A DNA stretch of 64,000 nt from Echinostoma caproni (taxonomy: Eukaryota; Platyhelminthes; Trematoda; Plagiorchiida; Echinostomatidae), in NCBI GenBank assembly GCA_900618425.1, contig UZAN01039853.1, forward strand, positions 44,684 through 108,683, in the 5' to 3' direction. How positions within the stretch are numbered: position 1 is the first letter of the stretch; the number at the start of each line of letters is the position of its first letter. The notes below the pieces were generated by a model. The model was given only the letters and a program-made list of their open reading frames with translations, made no database searches and was not told where the DNA came from. This document shows positions 22,376-34,500 of the stretch, in pieces. The position numbers and the translations under genes are program-made.

Positions 22376-22760
22376 TCACACTTTGGTCCTCACACAAGCG
22401 TACTGATTCGTGTCATTAGAGGTAGTTGAGGAGATTGCTGTGCCGTGTGTAGTTTTCGCCATGGAAGACCAAGTGTTCTTACGAATTGTTTTTGGGAGCA
22501 TGGGGGATGAGGAGTTTTGTAGATGGATTCCGATCGCTTCCGCTGTGATCAGAATGCTACTCCTAGTCCTCTTAGATTGGCGGGTGCGAATCAAGTAGAG
22601 GGGTAGAAACGCCTCGGCCACCTTAACTAGGTGGTTCGATTCCACTAGAAGTGAAACAATTGAGCTGCTATTGGTCATAATTACTCCACTGTTTAACCAG
22701 GCCAGGTGGTGTTCACGGACTCGTTCAGCTAAACGTCTGCTCATGCGTGCTCGTGTTTTG
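22376..22760 (-). mobile_element. Penelope-like element 3' end: GIY-YIG endonuclease
   Basis: On the minus strand the frame begins MSRRLAERVREHHLAWLNSG and runs 122 codons. It is the same endonuclease type as the plus-strand copy at 21,223, with similar spacing. The two copies point toward each other with about 0.85 kb between. The upstream RT is absent. Truncated copy. Confidence 0.7.
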
Positions 22761-25142
22761 TTTGAATGAAAGCGAGGTATACCAACGGAGCGTAAACTGT
22801 TGACCTAAGACACAGGAGACAGTGACCACTAGTCGAGATTAACGTCTTGAGTTTGAGTCGGAAAATATTAGGATGGTTACAGATGACTTTGTCAAGTACA
22901 GCATCTCCTCTGGTGGGTGGTAGAGAGAGATCTGTCAGACGGAAAGAAAGTAAATCTTTAGTTTATCAGTCGGCATGACGCAGTAAGGCATTCAACACCA
23001 TTGGAGAAGAAGGCAAACAAAGTTTCGGATCAGCTGAACCAAGCAGAGTTATTGTAAATTATTACTCCTCCTCCGGTCTTCTTTCTGTCCCCGCTGTCTT
23101 GTTGATAAGTTGCGAAAACGGTACGTTGGCCAGAGAATTCGACGGCAAATGACATCGAACGAGCAATGAGCTCCCCAGAATTCATCGCAGGCAACCGAGC
23201 GTAGACGTATTTTTCTTACCTCCAGTTACACATGTTTCAGGTACAGGTTGAAAATCTCTGAGCAGAGTTCGTGTTTGAAAACGAACGGTACGCAGAACGT
23301 TCAAAAGTGTGTCGCGGTTAAACTCCAAAATACGCCATCTTCAAACAAGATAATCCTGATAACTTCTGTTACGCTGGTCGATCATCACACAGTGGTCGTT
23401 CTAGATCCACGATCTGAACCCGATTACAAGCGTTTGAAGTATATCTGCTCATTGGGTGTAAAAGTTGTAATGATTGATCGCGCTTTATTGCGGATGAACA
23501 AATAATGACCCCAGATACAATCCCAGGTCTTGTAAGAAATATGCCTAAAATATGTTCATATATATTTATACATAATATTGTAAATCGAGGCTACTGGATA
23601 TCACGTCACATGCCTTCAGAGCGTAAGGTGCTTCTGTTGGATTTCAGGAACCTTTTCATGTACTTCTGTCGTGTATTGTAGCTATGGAAGTTGTCTAGAT
23701 ACTAGTCTACATTGGAGGTTGCATAACTGTTAGCCTATTCAAAGCGCCAATTTAAAGCAGAACAGGGTTTACTGATCTGCAATGTGTTCTGACTCCTGCT
23801 TGATATATCCTTTTCATTGACAGGGTGTCTATTGCACAATGGTACGTTTTATGTTGTTCTACGGCCACGTATTTTGGCTTCTCCGACGAGAAAGTGTCTA
23901 ACTCCAATCTGTATTCTACAACTGCTGTCTGTGTGACATCGCTTGCGTATGGTAGGAGCATCGCCCGCGCAACTCAAGGGATGTCGATTATGGTCGTATA
24001 TTTTGCCGTTGACCCAGTTCATTTTACTGCACCGGCCGAAGTGTCTGGGACGGGTTCGACGAATGTCTGGGGGCGGCCTCTCTACCGTGCGTTAAATGTA
24101 TACCTAGACGCGGACTGAAAGAAATGGTCAGTCAGGTGTCTAACCATTTCATCAGTCAACGATCAAATGAGGAACTGCAACAGAACTAGAGAAAGAGACA
24201 TTGTGTAGTCGAAAAACCAATTAGTACGTATACGGTTGGTTTGTGTACCTTAAAATTGGGGCACAAACAGAAAAATACGAAATTCTAGGGATACAACGTA
24301 GGAGTCCATTAGCTACCTTGAGTATATCTAGATGCCTTCCCGACTTTCAATACGGTTTTTCCACAATAACAGAGTTACCACTGACAACAACCACACCGGG
24401 CTCGTTTATTATTCGGCATCAAACAGCAGCAGTTAATATCGACACCTTGCTATTGCCAGAAATTAAGTTTGAGGTGCCACGCTGAGCAATTACATGTACA
24501 AAATGAATGTTTTCCACAATAATGGAAGCTGTAACTGGGATTGTTCTAAGTCACAGTCAAAGTTTCAGTAGGGAAGTACTAACAAGCGGTTATTTTTCTT
24601 GTCGTACAAATGGATTGGCTTATGGTTCCTAGAAAGGTAAGGCATTTCACAAATTGTCTTTGTTTCGTTCACTGCTACGGATGTCGAAATTAAAGGCTGG
24701 TCAATATTTCAGCACGTTTGTGCCTGGAGGAATTAATTATGTGCGCAAAAACAATGTGATGTGGGAGAGAATTCCTAAGATTGCATACTCGGAAGAGAAA
24801 CAAATTATGCCAGTATTCTAGGCGACATTTATGGAGTAAAATTATGGATACATGCCCCCGAGGTGATTGTTGGGCGACAAGGCGAGGAGTAAACGACATA
24901 GCGAATTATTATTCTGCTTTATTCGAAACACTGAAACAAAGTTCCTTCGAAATTGGTGATGCTGTGTGGAACACAACCCCACAGATCCCATTCTTTCCGC
25001 ATAAGTTTTGGAAAGCAGTCCCTTGACCGTTTCGTTGACCAATCTTTGTGGACGATCCAGAATCTTACGATCGCGTTGCAGCAATGGATTCTACATCTGA
25101 ATGGTGTACTCTTTGTGGGGCCGAATGTAGGTTGAAAAAAAC
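22761..25142. other. Unassigned stretch with three longer plus-strand ORFs
   Basis: ORFs at 23,248-23,505 (85 codons), 23,825-24,118 (97 codons) and 24,781-25,026 (81 codons) are open on the plus strand. I recognise none of them, and they share no sequence with each other. A short frame near 25,050 contains two closely spaced Cys pairs (WCTLCGAEC) but is cut by stops. No gene can be supported. Confidence 0.3.
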
Positions 25143-25618
25143 TATAATGATTGTAGTAATCGTAGTAATACGCACGGAATTCGGAACACTAACCACGCAA
25201 TATGAATCACAGGACCCGAATCGATAATCAGCTATCACGGACTGGATCTCAGAAGCACTGGACCGCAATGGCACGGTTTCGCAATGTCCCACGAGAACGA
25301 GACGCGAGGAAAAAGCCACAGGAATAGTAGTAAGCAGCGGTTCATTTATTGAAAGAAATGAAGGTGATTAAATAATATGTACAGAGGGAGATTATTGGCT
25401 ATCTGGGCTTCCACCAATGGGATTGCAGTACTGCTTGCATAATCTTGCTTCTGTCTGCACTGTCTTGGATTGGCTGGCACAATCCACTAATGAGGTGTAT
25501 TCAGAAGCCATGCAGGTGTCATTGACGTCAGCATTCAAACTTAATTGATCGCAAATGTCATGAAACTGTAACGCACCGCTCCAGGGTAGGCGCCATCGTG
25601 TAGGCCTGGATCACCACA
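25143..25618 (-). repeat. Dispersed 0.47-kb repeat E, copy 2 (inverted)
   Basis: The reverse complement starts TGTGGTGATCC at 25,618 and shows the same landmarks as copy 1: a TATTTAAT box, a CAATAAATGAAC box, GTGATAGCTGA, and a degenerate TAC-rich tail at the left end. Confidence 0.7.
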
Positions 25619-26003
25619 CAAACGTGTGTACAGCATGGGTTCAGATTTGCTAAAAGCTCGCTTTAGCAAACCAACATGTCTTTGCAACCGTGGTTGACGC
25701 TCTAGAGCAGCTTCGAGAACAAGATCTTTTTTATTCGAGGCACTCGGAAGTTGTCGCTATCCCAGGAAGTACAGGAACNCAAGATTGGTGGCGATGAGGT
25801 ACGACCGTGGATTTCGATGCATTGCTTTCAATGTCATTTGAGATTGATCATTGATGTGAAGCACTAAGTGATCTATGAAATACCAGTGAGGTCTCAAGTT
25901 TCGTCACTATTTTTCATATTTTTGCTTCTTCTGCATACGGTAACGTTTGTTCCTCCAGGATGTCCGTATGATCGTCTATGAAAACTAGAAAATTGAGGGC
26001 CAA

Positions 26004-26485
26004 TGTAGTGATCCGGGCCTACTGGATGACGCGTACCCTGGAGTGACGGGTTGCAGTTTTTGGATATCTGTGATCAATCAAACTTCACGAGTGAGGTCAA
26101 AGACGCGCATACGTGTCACTGCTTCTGACTACATGTCATAGATTGATAGCACCACACAATCAGAGGCCGTGTGGCCCAGACAGAAGCAGAATGATGCCAG
26201 GAATATTGGAGCGCGATTGGTAGAAACCCGAATAACCGACGAGCCTACTTTGTGAATATTATCCAATCCCCTTTATTCCTTCCAATAAACGAACTACCAT
26301 TCCTGTGGCCTTTTCCTCGCATTTCAGTTACATGGGATATTGCGTGCTAGTGCCAGCGTGGTCCAGTGCTTCGGAGATCCAGTCCGTGATAGCTGATCCT
26401 TGATTCGTATTCCGTGATATGTATGGCGTGGTTCGTATAGCGAGTTCAGTGCGTACTTCTACTACTACCACTCCCACAATCACTA
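26004..26485 (+). repeat. Dispersed 0.47-kb repeat E, copy 3
   Basis: It starts TGTAGTGATCC and carries CCAATAAACGAAC, GTGATAGCTGATCC and an ACTACTACC tail. Together with copy 2 it makes a head-to-head inverted pair with a 385-base spacer. Its tail touches the degenerate LINE reverse transcriptase. Confidence 0.7.
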
Positions 26486-27041
26486 CAAACAAGCACGGAT
26501 CCCTGTGGAGCTCCTCGGGCTAGGTTGATAGTATCAGATATTGACCCAGGAATCCTAACCGCCAAAAGTACCTGAGTTCCATAATTTTTTAATTCCCTCA
26601 ACGGTATTGTGTGCTTCACTCGGTCAGGTGCTTTGAAGAAGTTGAGGTACACTACCTTCCTTGTATCACCGTGATCAATTGCTATTGGCCACTGTTCTTC
26701 CAGGTGACTCATCACATTGTCTGAAACAATGATTTCCATGACTTCGGATAATACGACTGGGAGAGTAACAGGGCGGTAGTTACAACGACAGTAACCTTTG
26801 TATCTAGGCAAAATTATTCCTTGTCTCCATGTTTGTAGGAGCACATTTGTGTCGAACACATGTTGGAATAGTTCACATAATGGCTGTGCTATGTTACTTG
26901 TCAGATTGATAAAGGTTTGTGGATGAACGTTATCTGTCCTCGGTTTGGCTGAAGTTTGAAGTGTGCAACAAAATTCAATGTTCGAATTAAAATTGTGGTG
27001 ATACGAGATAACTGAAAAACGCGACGTACACATCATCGGCA
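26446..27041 (-). mobile_element. Non-LTR (CR1-like) reverse transcriptase fragment fused to a short-exon-family terminal exon
   Basis: The 198-codon minus frame begins PMMCTSRFSVIS, which matches the terminal exon of the short-exon family and follows a CTGTTCCGCAG acceptor (AG 27,043-27,042). It then turns into LINE sequence: CNYRPVTLPVVLSEVMEIIV, YLNFFKAPDRVKHTIPLREL and GAPQGSVL. These correspond to the RT motifs NYRPISL, the first catalytic block (usual DFxKAFD, here NFFKAPD, so the Asp is changed) and GVPQGSVL. The region between them is shortened. The element is dead, but the frame is open over 198 codons. Confidence 0.7.
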
Positions 27042-27059
27042 CTGCGGAACAGGTGGGAT

Positions 27060-28159
27060 AGAAAAAATCGAATCAGTTATCGAAGTAGGGAATCAACAAA
27101 AATAGGATCAGAAAATTGTTAAGTTTTGAAAATACTTTTGTTTCTGTCCAACGGTCATTTACTTAGTACTGAGACCGTGAGATCGCTCATTCAATCCCGA
27201 TTGTTTAGTTGGTTTAACCAGATCTCTCAGGACACCAGAGTCTCCTTTGGCGTTTTCTGTCATCTGACTCACTAATGTGCTCAACTGGTACTCCCTCAAC
27301 CTGACACGCGACTGCTTTACGCCTGGTTTGGAACCTCACTGATAGCTCTATTGTTTGCTGTGGTTATCCAAACTCCCAATGACGCAATTCCAGTGTGCAC
27401 TTGGTACGTAGTAGCTGGGACGTAGGCTTAGTTGATATAATTTTCTCTAGTCGTGGGTTCCATTTGAAACTGTCTGAGCATGGGGCACTGTAAACCAGTG
27501 TCAGTCAGCTGTGAGACTTGAGCAAACGATGTGTTAATTACTGTACCGTCAACAATCTACCGGATCTCGTCTTTGTTTTAAAAACTTTGGATGATTATCG
27601 TCTATTGCCCTATTTATTCCTTTGCACCCACCTGCAGTCAATGACCTCGGTGTTTGATACGATAAAGGTTATAATGATATTTGTATCAGGTGAATTTCAT
27701 TTTTGGGTGCATTTCTAACCACATAAATACAGCTTATCTGCACAGGGAGATATTGTGCAGATTCTAGGTTTATTGCTGAATTTATGGTTTTAAGTCTCGA
27801 GAAATATGAACGCAAACTGCCTATGGTCCAAATCAAATTAAGATGGCTATATCCGTACACTACTGGTCTGGAACACACAGGTCACGGTACTAGAGCGGGC
27901 TGAGTTCACTTCTGCTGCAACGGTGTACAAGGTCAGATTAGGATTCAAACAGATCAATAAAATACTGGATCGTTTAATGCTCTCGAAGTCGGTAGCATGT
28001 TTGACCATTCACGTGCTATCCGATGCGGTTGATCTGAGGTCTGCTTTTACTTCTTATCACGCCCTCCTTTCACGTGATTATGTAGGTCATATATATGAAT
28101 ACCTATAGATTGGATCCTTGAGGTCGATGACTAGCTGGCGTATTAGAGCTTGAGTCGGC
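27060..28159. other. No recognisable gene
   Basis: The pattern TCAAC-TGACACGCGACTGC near 27,297 is also found near 18,676, so some old repeat is present. ORFs here are short and unassigned. Confidence 0.4.
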
Positions 28160-28715
28160 TTCGGTAACGTCGGTCAGTTGATCTTTTGCCTTGATGTGTG
28201 TACTGAAATCTGCAGGAGTTGTGCTGAAAATCCGATGGTCCAGTAGCTCGACTGGTATGAAGTTAGGGGAATGTTGCGTTCAACGTTATCCCCCGGCCAT
28301 GGAAAATCACATGCATGAACATGATCTTGAACCTTGAACACTCTCAGACTGAAGTTAGTCTTTGTAGTTCCAGTAACATTTTGAGCTGTCGTAATCATGG
28401 AATCGAGGAGGACTAATCCCGTTGGTCGGTCTGGAAATAATTCCGTAGGAAAAATCTGTTCTGGGGACACTTGGTAAAGCGTTAGATGGTACGTATGAAC
28501 AAGTTCATCAATTTTCTGTTGCAGTTTTCCACCTACATTTGAGTTGATTAGAGAACGTTAAAATATTTAAACAAATCTGGCAATTTGACTGTTTAATTGA
28601 GGATAATACACTGGAATGCGTCTATTGTGAGTGTCCTTTGCATCAAGGCATACTGCTAATAGCGAAGATGTAAAATGTGAACCGTTATCTGAGGAGAGGA
28701 GTTCCGACATACGAA
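28160..28715 (-). mobile_element. Ty3/gypsy integrase, C-terminal part
   Basis: The minus frame reads MSELLSSDNGSHFTSSLL and later IPVYYPQLNSQIARFV, the SDNGxxF and YxPQxNxQxERF blocks around the second catalytic Asp and the Glu region of gypsy-type integrases. Here Glu is replaced in IARF. After a frame change comes a C-terminal block with RVFKVQDHVHACDF, typical of the region after the integrase core. Frameshifts and stops make it inactive. The neighbouring gag fragment lies on the opposite strand. Confidence 0.7.
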
Positions 28716-28779
28716 ACGATTGAAACGGTTGATTGAAACTCTGGTCGGGGCCAAATTCGATTAGTTCATGCGTTCCAAA

Positions 28780-29560
28780 ATCGTATATTGTCGCGATTTT
28801 ATTCTCCAGTTGGACAAACAGGCTTCACTTTGCAATTACGGCGATCGTTTCGAGGAACGTCTGTGTGACCGTCCGATATCCGGTCTCAGCAATGCGACAC
28901 TTCGATGGAGTTGTTGGGAGAGAAAGACCTGATGTCGCAGAGGCACGCAAGATCTGTGAACTACATGTCAGTCTGATACAAGCAACTTCCAACGAATCAG
29001 ATACTCTCTTCTGACGACACGGCCAGAAACCAATCCGAACTCTAATGTTCCCACACGCATCGAAATCACAACGCGATAATTCTGGCACTATAAAACACGT
29101 CAACCCGCATCTGTCGTGCGTCGCGTACTACTTGCGCTCCACGTGTCAATTCCACAATGCCAAATACCATGGATTCGGTTAAATGGCCGTATCCGGAGAG
29201 TATGTAAACAGGCTCATAGACACCTGGTACCGCCAGGTCCTGTGTTCATCCAACGAACCCAGATTAGGTGTGCTCAGACGGGCAAGTAGAACAAATATAC
29301 TGCGGACGCAAGAAGTGCACAGTATTGCAATTTTGTTGTGGCCCACTTTCCCTTGGAACGTACAGAACGCACCACAAAACTGACCGATGCTTACAATTAC
29401 ACTGGCTCAGGTCATAAGGACTTATCCGACTACAGGGCCGATCCACCTCGGCCTATCGGATGTCACTCTTAATCTCTCCGAATTGATTGGTTCGTCGACT
29501 GTCTAGCTCGACGACATCCTGCGTTCGGTAACCCTTGCGCAGTGTTGGTCTACCTGTCTA
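28780..29560 (+). mobile_element. Ty3/gypsy gag and start of protease region, degenerate
   Basis: Forward frames read CNYGDRFEERLCDRPISG and ICELHVSLIQATSNESD, the gag pattern that precedes the zinc knuckle in flatworm gypsy elements. Next comes SCVAYYLRSTCQFHNAKYHG, a decayed C/H knuckle. A further block, GPIHLGLSDVTLNL, resembles the strand leading to a retropepsin, but no DTG is seen. Frameshifts and stops are frequent. Confidence 0.55.
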
Positions 29561-30434
29561 ACTGTTGACACCCTGTTTGCTCACCGATCTACAAACGGGC
29601 TATGCAGGAGGCAGATGACTTAGGATTGACGTCCATGCTCATGTTGTACATGAATGGGAACCGATGATATCTTATAAGCTCACAGTGCAATAATCCGTTT
29701 TTAAACCTCTCACCTCTCTCACCTTCGTGGTGTCTTAATGGAAGGTGAACTATAGAATTCGGAAACATTAACGTTGTAGGTTAAACACATGCGTTTATTG
29801 GCTGAAAACGCTCGTGAATAAAGTGAATATACAATTATAACAAACTGATTTTCAATAAAAGGCGGGGAATCGAAACGATACGTGAATCCTGTGCATTATC
29901 GATATTTGGTGTCCGTTACCAATCGAAGTATTGCATTGAGCGCTAAATAAACATTGCCATTTATTGGGTGAAATGTAAATGAATAATCCCCAAAGCTCAT
30001 CAATGATATGCAAACGAAATCTAACTCACTTCCCATTTCTACAAGAAAAGAAAACATATCTTCGTGTTATCAAGGTTGATCAACGGTATTAACATAATTG
30101 ATGATTAAAAGTTTGTTTTCTATTGATTATTGTTCAGCTCGTTGACTGAATTATTTAATTCGCACTTGATCTTAAACACTAAACCCATCCACTTATATTT
30201 ATAACTTCAGTGCATAATAAATGTACAGTAAATATTTATAATGAGGCCGCCACCAACTGATGGCTACCGGCGCAAAAGTAGGATGACGATGGTGGCCATC
30301 CGGGCCTAACCACTCCTCGAAATTTTCATCTTGCATCAAACACCACCATCACACTTAACCAGTCTGGTAAAACAATATTATTTTTGGATGACAGAGATTG
30401 ACTAATCCGGAGAAAATGAAGCTCAACGAGATGC
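29561..30434. other. AT-rich, no recognisable gene
   Basis: AT-rich DNA with no ORF of note. Confidence 0.5.
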
Positions 30435-30527
30435 TCATTGCAGATTAGATTTTGATTCTGTCGGTTGTATAGTGCGTTCTCGAAAAGTTATGATGCAGAT
30501 AGGTTTCAGTAAATCGTCGTCGTCTTT

Positions 30528-30575
<48 letters not shown>

Positions 30576-30737
30576 GTCATCATCATCGTCTCCGTCAGCA
30601 TCTTCAGCAGCGGCAGCAGCAGCAGTAGCAGCATCCGAGTCAGAACGACCAAGGCAGTCGTCATCACCATTATTCACATCAAAGCTTTCAAACTGACTCA
30701 GGTAATCGGCTATTGGATGGATTTCAAAAAAAGACAA
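30435..30737 (-). CDS. Acidic low-complexity ORF (Asp tract)
   Basis: The minus frame of 100 codons has an ordered-looking start (MSFFEIHPIADYLSQFESF), a DDD/SDSD segment, an Ala run, about 20 consecutive Asp, and EKDDDD near the end. The Asp run uses GAT with some GAC. The opposite strand is open too, as poly-Ser. The repeat (TCA)n at about 30,529-30,600 explains most of it. It could be an acidic exon of an unknown nuclear protein, but microsatellite expansion alone is equally likely. Confidence 0.25.
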
Positions 30738-30925
30738 CCAACAGAAGCTGAACTAGATTCTCAGAGAGAATGGATAAAACTTGAATAATTTGTGCACCAG
30801 GACTATGACGAAATTTCTGATATCAAACCGATCAATTCGAGTCCGCTTGCTGGTGATATTTTGTAACGCTTGGCAACCGCGCCAGTAATATTTTATTGTG
30901 GTGTTTTGTTTATTTTGCCTTACAG

Positions 30926-31110
30926 GTTTAGCTTCAACCTCGACCCACGGAAGACCTGCCTGCCAGTGCTTCGTCAGCAATCCGCGGTCCGCATTTCTAC
31001 CGCCATTCACCGCGGTCGTTGGTCTCCCGCAAAGCCTGGTATCGTCTCCCGATGCAAGAACACGAGCCGAGGGGCATCCTGTCGCGCATCTTCATGCACT
31101 CAGCTGCGCT
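30926..31110 (+). CDS. GC-rich exon candidate
   Basis: A TTTTGCCTTACAG acceptor (AG 30,924-30,925) is followed by 185 bases clearly richer in GC than the surroundings and open in two forward frames, ending at a GTAAGA donor (31,111). Another TTACAG lies at 31,135-31,140, which would define a 30-base intron. One frame reads GLASTSTHGRPACQCFVSNP and another RFSFNLDPRKTCLPVLRQQS. I recognise neither. The exon after the short intron closes quickly in all frames, so the gene model is incomplete. Confidence 0.3.
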
Positions 31111-31167
31111 GTAAGAGCCCGGAGTATGTTCGCATTACAGTTTGTATGTCACTGAAAACCTCAAAGC

Positions 31168-31575
31168 TTGTATGTATATCACGATAAATCAGTGAAACGG
31201 ATAACAAGCGGGCCTGCAGACAGAGGGAGGTACATGAAAGTGAATCTCTCTTTCTTCACTCTCGGATTACCCAATCTCGTCAGGCTTGCGCGCCACTTTG
31301 AGTATCCTGGACTGATAAGAAACGTTACTGCTCTCGTTAACCAGCTAAACGGTTACAAATTCAATCTGGGAGACGATAGACAGCTACTCTACTTGATGGC
31401 TTTAGTATGTTTCTCAGGTGTCATATTCACATTATGTGTTGATCTTTACACGACGGGCTTCATCCTGAACCGGCAGGTCAAACCAAGAAGCAATTTGGTG
31501 AATGACTTCAAGGCATGTGCCGCACATATCATAATCGGTGGCGTATTTCACTCCCAAGTTGACGGTGTGGTGTAA
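31168..31575 (+). CDS. Hypothetical ORF with hydrophobic segment
   Basis: A 135-codon plus frame contains LARHFEYPGLIRNVTALV, a hydrophobic run around YLMALVCFSGVIFTLCVDLY (possible membrane helix) and ends HSQVDGVV. The TTG reported as its first codon is unlikely to be a true start: the first ATG inside the frame is near 31,234. I do not recognise the family. It could be an exon of a host gene or a chance ORF in repeat DNA. Confidence 0.25.
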   Translation: MYVYHDKSVKRITSGPADRGRYMKVNLSFFTLGLPNLVRLARHFEYPGLIRNVTALVNQLNGYKFNLGDDRQLLYLMALVCFSGVIFTLCVDLYTTGFILNRQVKPRSNLVNDFKACAAHIIIGGVFHSQVDGVV

Positions 31576-34500
31576 TTTGTACACTTGATGCAAAGTGACA
31601 GCTTCATCAATACGAAGTTATTTTGTTCAAAATAAAGGGGAATACATTTGCTCAATATCCTATTGTGAACAAAAACATTGTGCAGTAAAACCAATATCCT
31701 TTTTATTGTAGTCGCCTTCTATCTTTTAAAAATTGGGGCATCAGACATTACTTCATGGAACAGAGACAATGCAGTTTTATCTGCAACTAGTTGAATAACA
31801 CCCGTAGTGTCCGTAAAGTATTTAACTCTGCGGTCTAGCGGCTGTCCCTTACAATTACACCCTCTGTTTTCGCAGATTGTTTTTGATAGTGGCGGTGGTA
31901 TGGTTCAGAACTTAGCCCGGGACGCAACATAACTCATTATCTTGTGACGGAAGGTGGTACAAAGAGATTCCCGACTAGCAAACGAATCAAGAATTGGACC
32001 CATCCAAGCAGGTGCGCAAACGTGGTGGCTGGAAGTACTTCAGGAGACATTGTCGACTACCACTCTAAACGAACGAATCGACAGTTACAACCTGATGGAC
32101 AATCCACATCTTGCCAGAAAGATATCCACCGAATACCACAACGGCGGAGCTGTTAATCAACATATATCGTGCTACCATCGGGTGAAACCAGTCGGAACGG
32201 CACGCGGAAGCAGAGGAAACGTCGTGCCAAGTGCTGACCAAAACCAATAGGAATGGGCCAAGAGAATGAGGCATGAATCATCCTACCGAGCGGTTGAGAA
32301 TTGATTGTATATAATCGAACGCATACACCGGTTGTTTTTGAATTGGATCAATAAACGTTTTACCAGCGGACTGGCCATCTCGTTACAATTTTTTTTATTA
32401 TTATTGTAATTTTCGTTCACAGCTACTTATAAGTAGTGGATAAGTTTTGCATATAATTCCTATGACAGACTTCAAGCGTAGAACCATACATCCGTCATTA
32501 TTGACCTCCTCATGTTTGATGTAAAAAACGTTCATTCAAACTGTACCTTGTTTTTATGTTACTACAGAAGTCACAAACTAATGTGCAACACAATTAAAAA
32601 AAGAGTGATAAAATGTTTCGCTGTTCAATAGATACATCTGACCAGAAATCGTGATCAAGTGTAAGGGGACAAAGAAGAGGGAATGTCCGAGGTCAAATGT
32701 AATTGCACCATTTATTCAAGCGTAGCATTCATAGTGAGAGTTCCAAAGACGTCTAGGTCACACCTTCCACTACTATCAGAACATATGCCGGTCGGTGGAT
32801 TTCATATGCCTCGGTCATTGGAGTAGGTGATTAAATGAGAAACGATGAAGACTGTCGTCAGGACCTCATCGTATATACCATACTATGAAACTGATAACAG
32901 AAAGTTTAACCCTGAATCATACAGTGGCTGACCAGGTTTCATTAATCTAAAACACAGGACAGATTCATTTGAATATGTGCCAAAATAACATAATCTGTCG
33001 GTTAATCAAATTTTCTGAAATCAGGAGACGAAGAATATTGCCCATAGCGTTAAACACAAGATTCATAATATTGTACTGTACAGGCATTGCCCGATTACTT
33101 CAAATGCCATACCTAATGGTCCACTGAATATAAGTATGCACGATATCCCTGAAGCCTCTGGAGTTTAAAATTTCATCGAACCTTTCTGTCTCAAAGATAC
33201 ATTTTACATTTACATTTACATCCGCCACAAACAAGGCCGGCCGAAACACACGAATCTGATCTTCCAACAACTAAATTGTACCAGTTTAAATAGAATTTAT
33301 CGGAAAATGACTCACTTTTTCCGTATTTTTTGAACATTTCTATGCAAATTATAAGGAACCTCAATAACGTTAATTCGGACATGGATATTACGAGCGAATT
33401 TGCGAGATGATTTGTATGTGTGTGTGGGGGGGGGGAGGGGCGGAGGAGTTGGAGAGATTAGTCGGTGGATGGATGTGTGAGTGGTTGGAGACGGGTGGCA
33501 GTACTGAGAGCCGGACAATAGGCCCCACGCTACCGATTCGGTGATCTGACATAGTTGGACTCCTCTTACCCAGCTATTCTAGTCACATACGGTCAGGGTA
33601 ATTGGAGCACGTCGATCGAATGATTTTGTGCATTCATACCGGAGGATTGTAGTCAAATAGACGTCGACCCTGCAATAATCGCATTCTGTGGATCTAAACC
33701 GCCATTCAGGTTCATGTTATAAACACTACCAGCTAGATAATATAATTATATTGTACATAAAATAAAATATCAGGATTGAAGCAGATAGTTTCAGCAACTT
33801 TTCCTTCGTCTGCATTCAGATACTCGGTATAGTTGACAAAATAAACGCTAGTTGAAGAGCTAGGTATTCTTTGTTTATTCAATGGATCCAGTTCCAAGTT
33901 CGCATTTTGTGTTGAAACCTTTTTGTGCCAAACGATGTATTCAGATAACAGCTAACATGACATTCAATAGAGACTCACGTTAATCGGTTTTGTTGACCCA
34001 TATGCATGCGGATACGCATATCAGACACAACTAAGCTCAATAAATATTCAGTTTTCTTCAGCATTCAATTAAGATCACAGTTAAAGTCAGAACTACTGCA
34101 TCCGTATTCAGAAGTTCTATATTCGATGCGTATTTTGTTTTATGTTTTGGACAAGTAGAGCCGGATATTAGTTTAGATCTTCTAGGACGTTGTATGCGTA
34201 TTACCTGTACCCTTGAGGCTACTAAAACCATGACTCTACTGGTCCACCGCTGAATACCGCCCCTCTCAGTTTCATGGTGGAATTCCTGGACCGTGTATTA
34301 TTCAAAGCCATGAAATAATCCCGTCGTTGTAAAATTGATTTTCGGTTCCGATGATATCGCACCAATTACACAAAGAAGTATTGCACTCGAGCTTGCTCAT
34401 ATCCACTTTTCTTTCCCAATCTTATACACCATAGACTATTTGCTGAGTGATGAATNNNNNNGATGAATTAGTCCCCGTTTGCCTTATTTCTAAGCCAATT

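Noticed and set aside
30472..30696. Poly-Ser/Ala ORF on the plus strand
   Set aside because: It reads the TCA repeat. The minus-strand frame is the more protein-like one and is kept only at low confidence.
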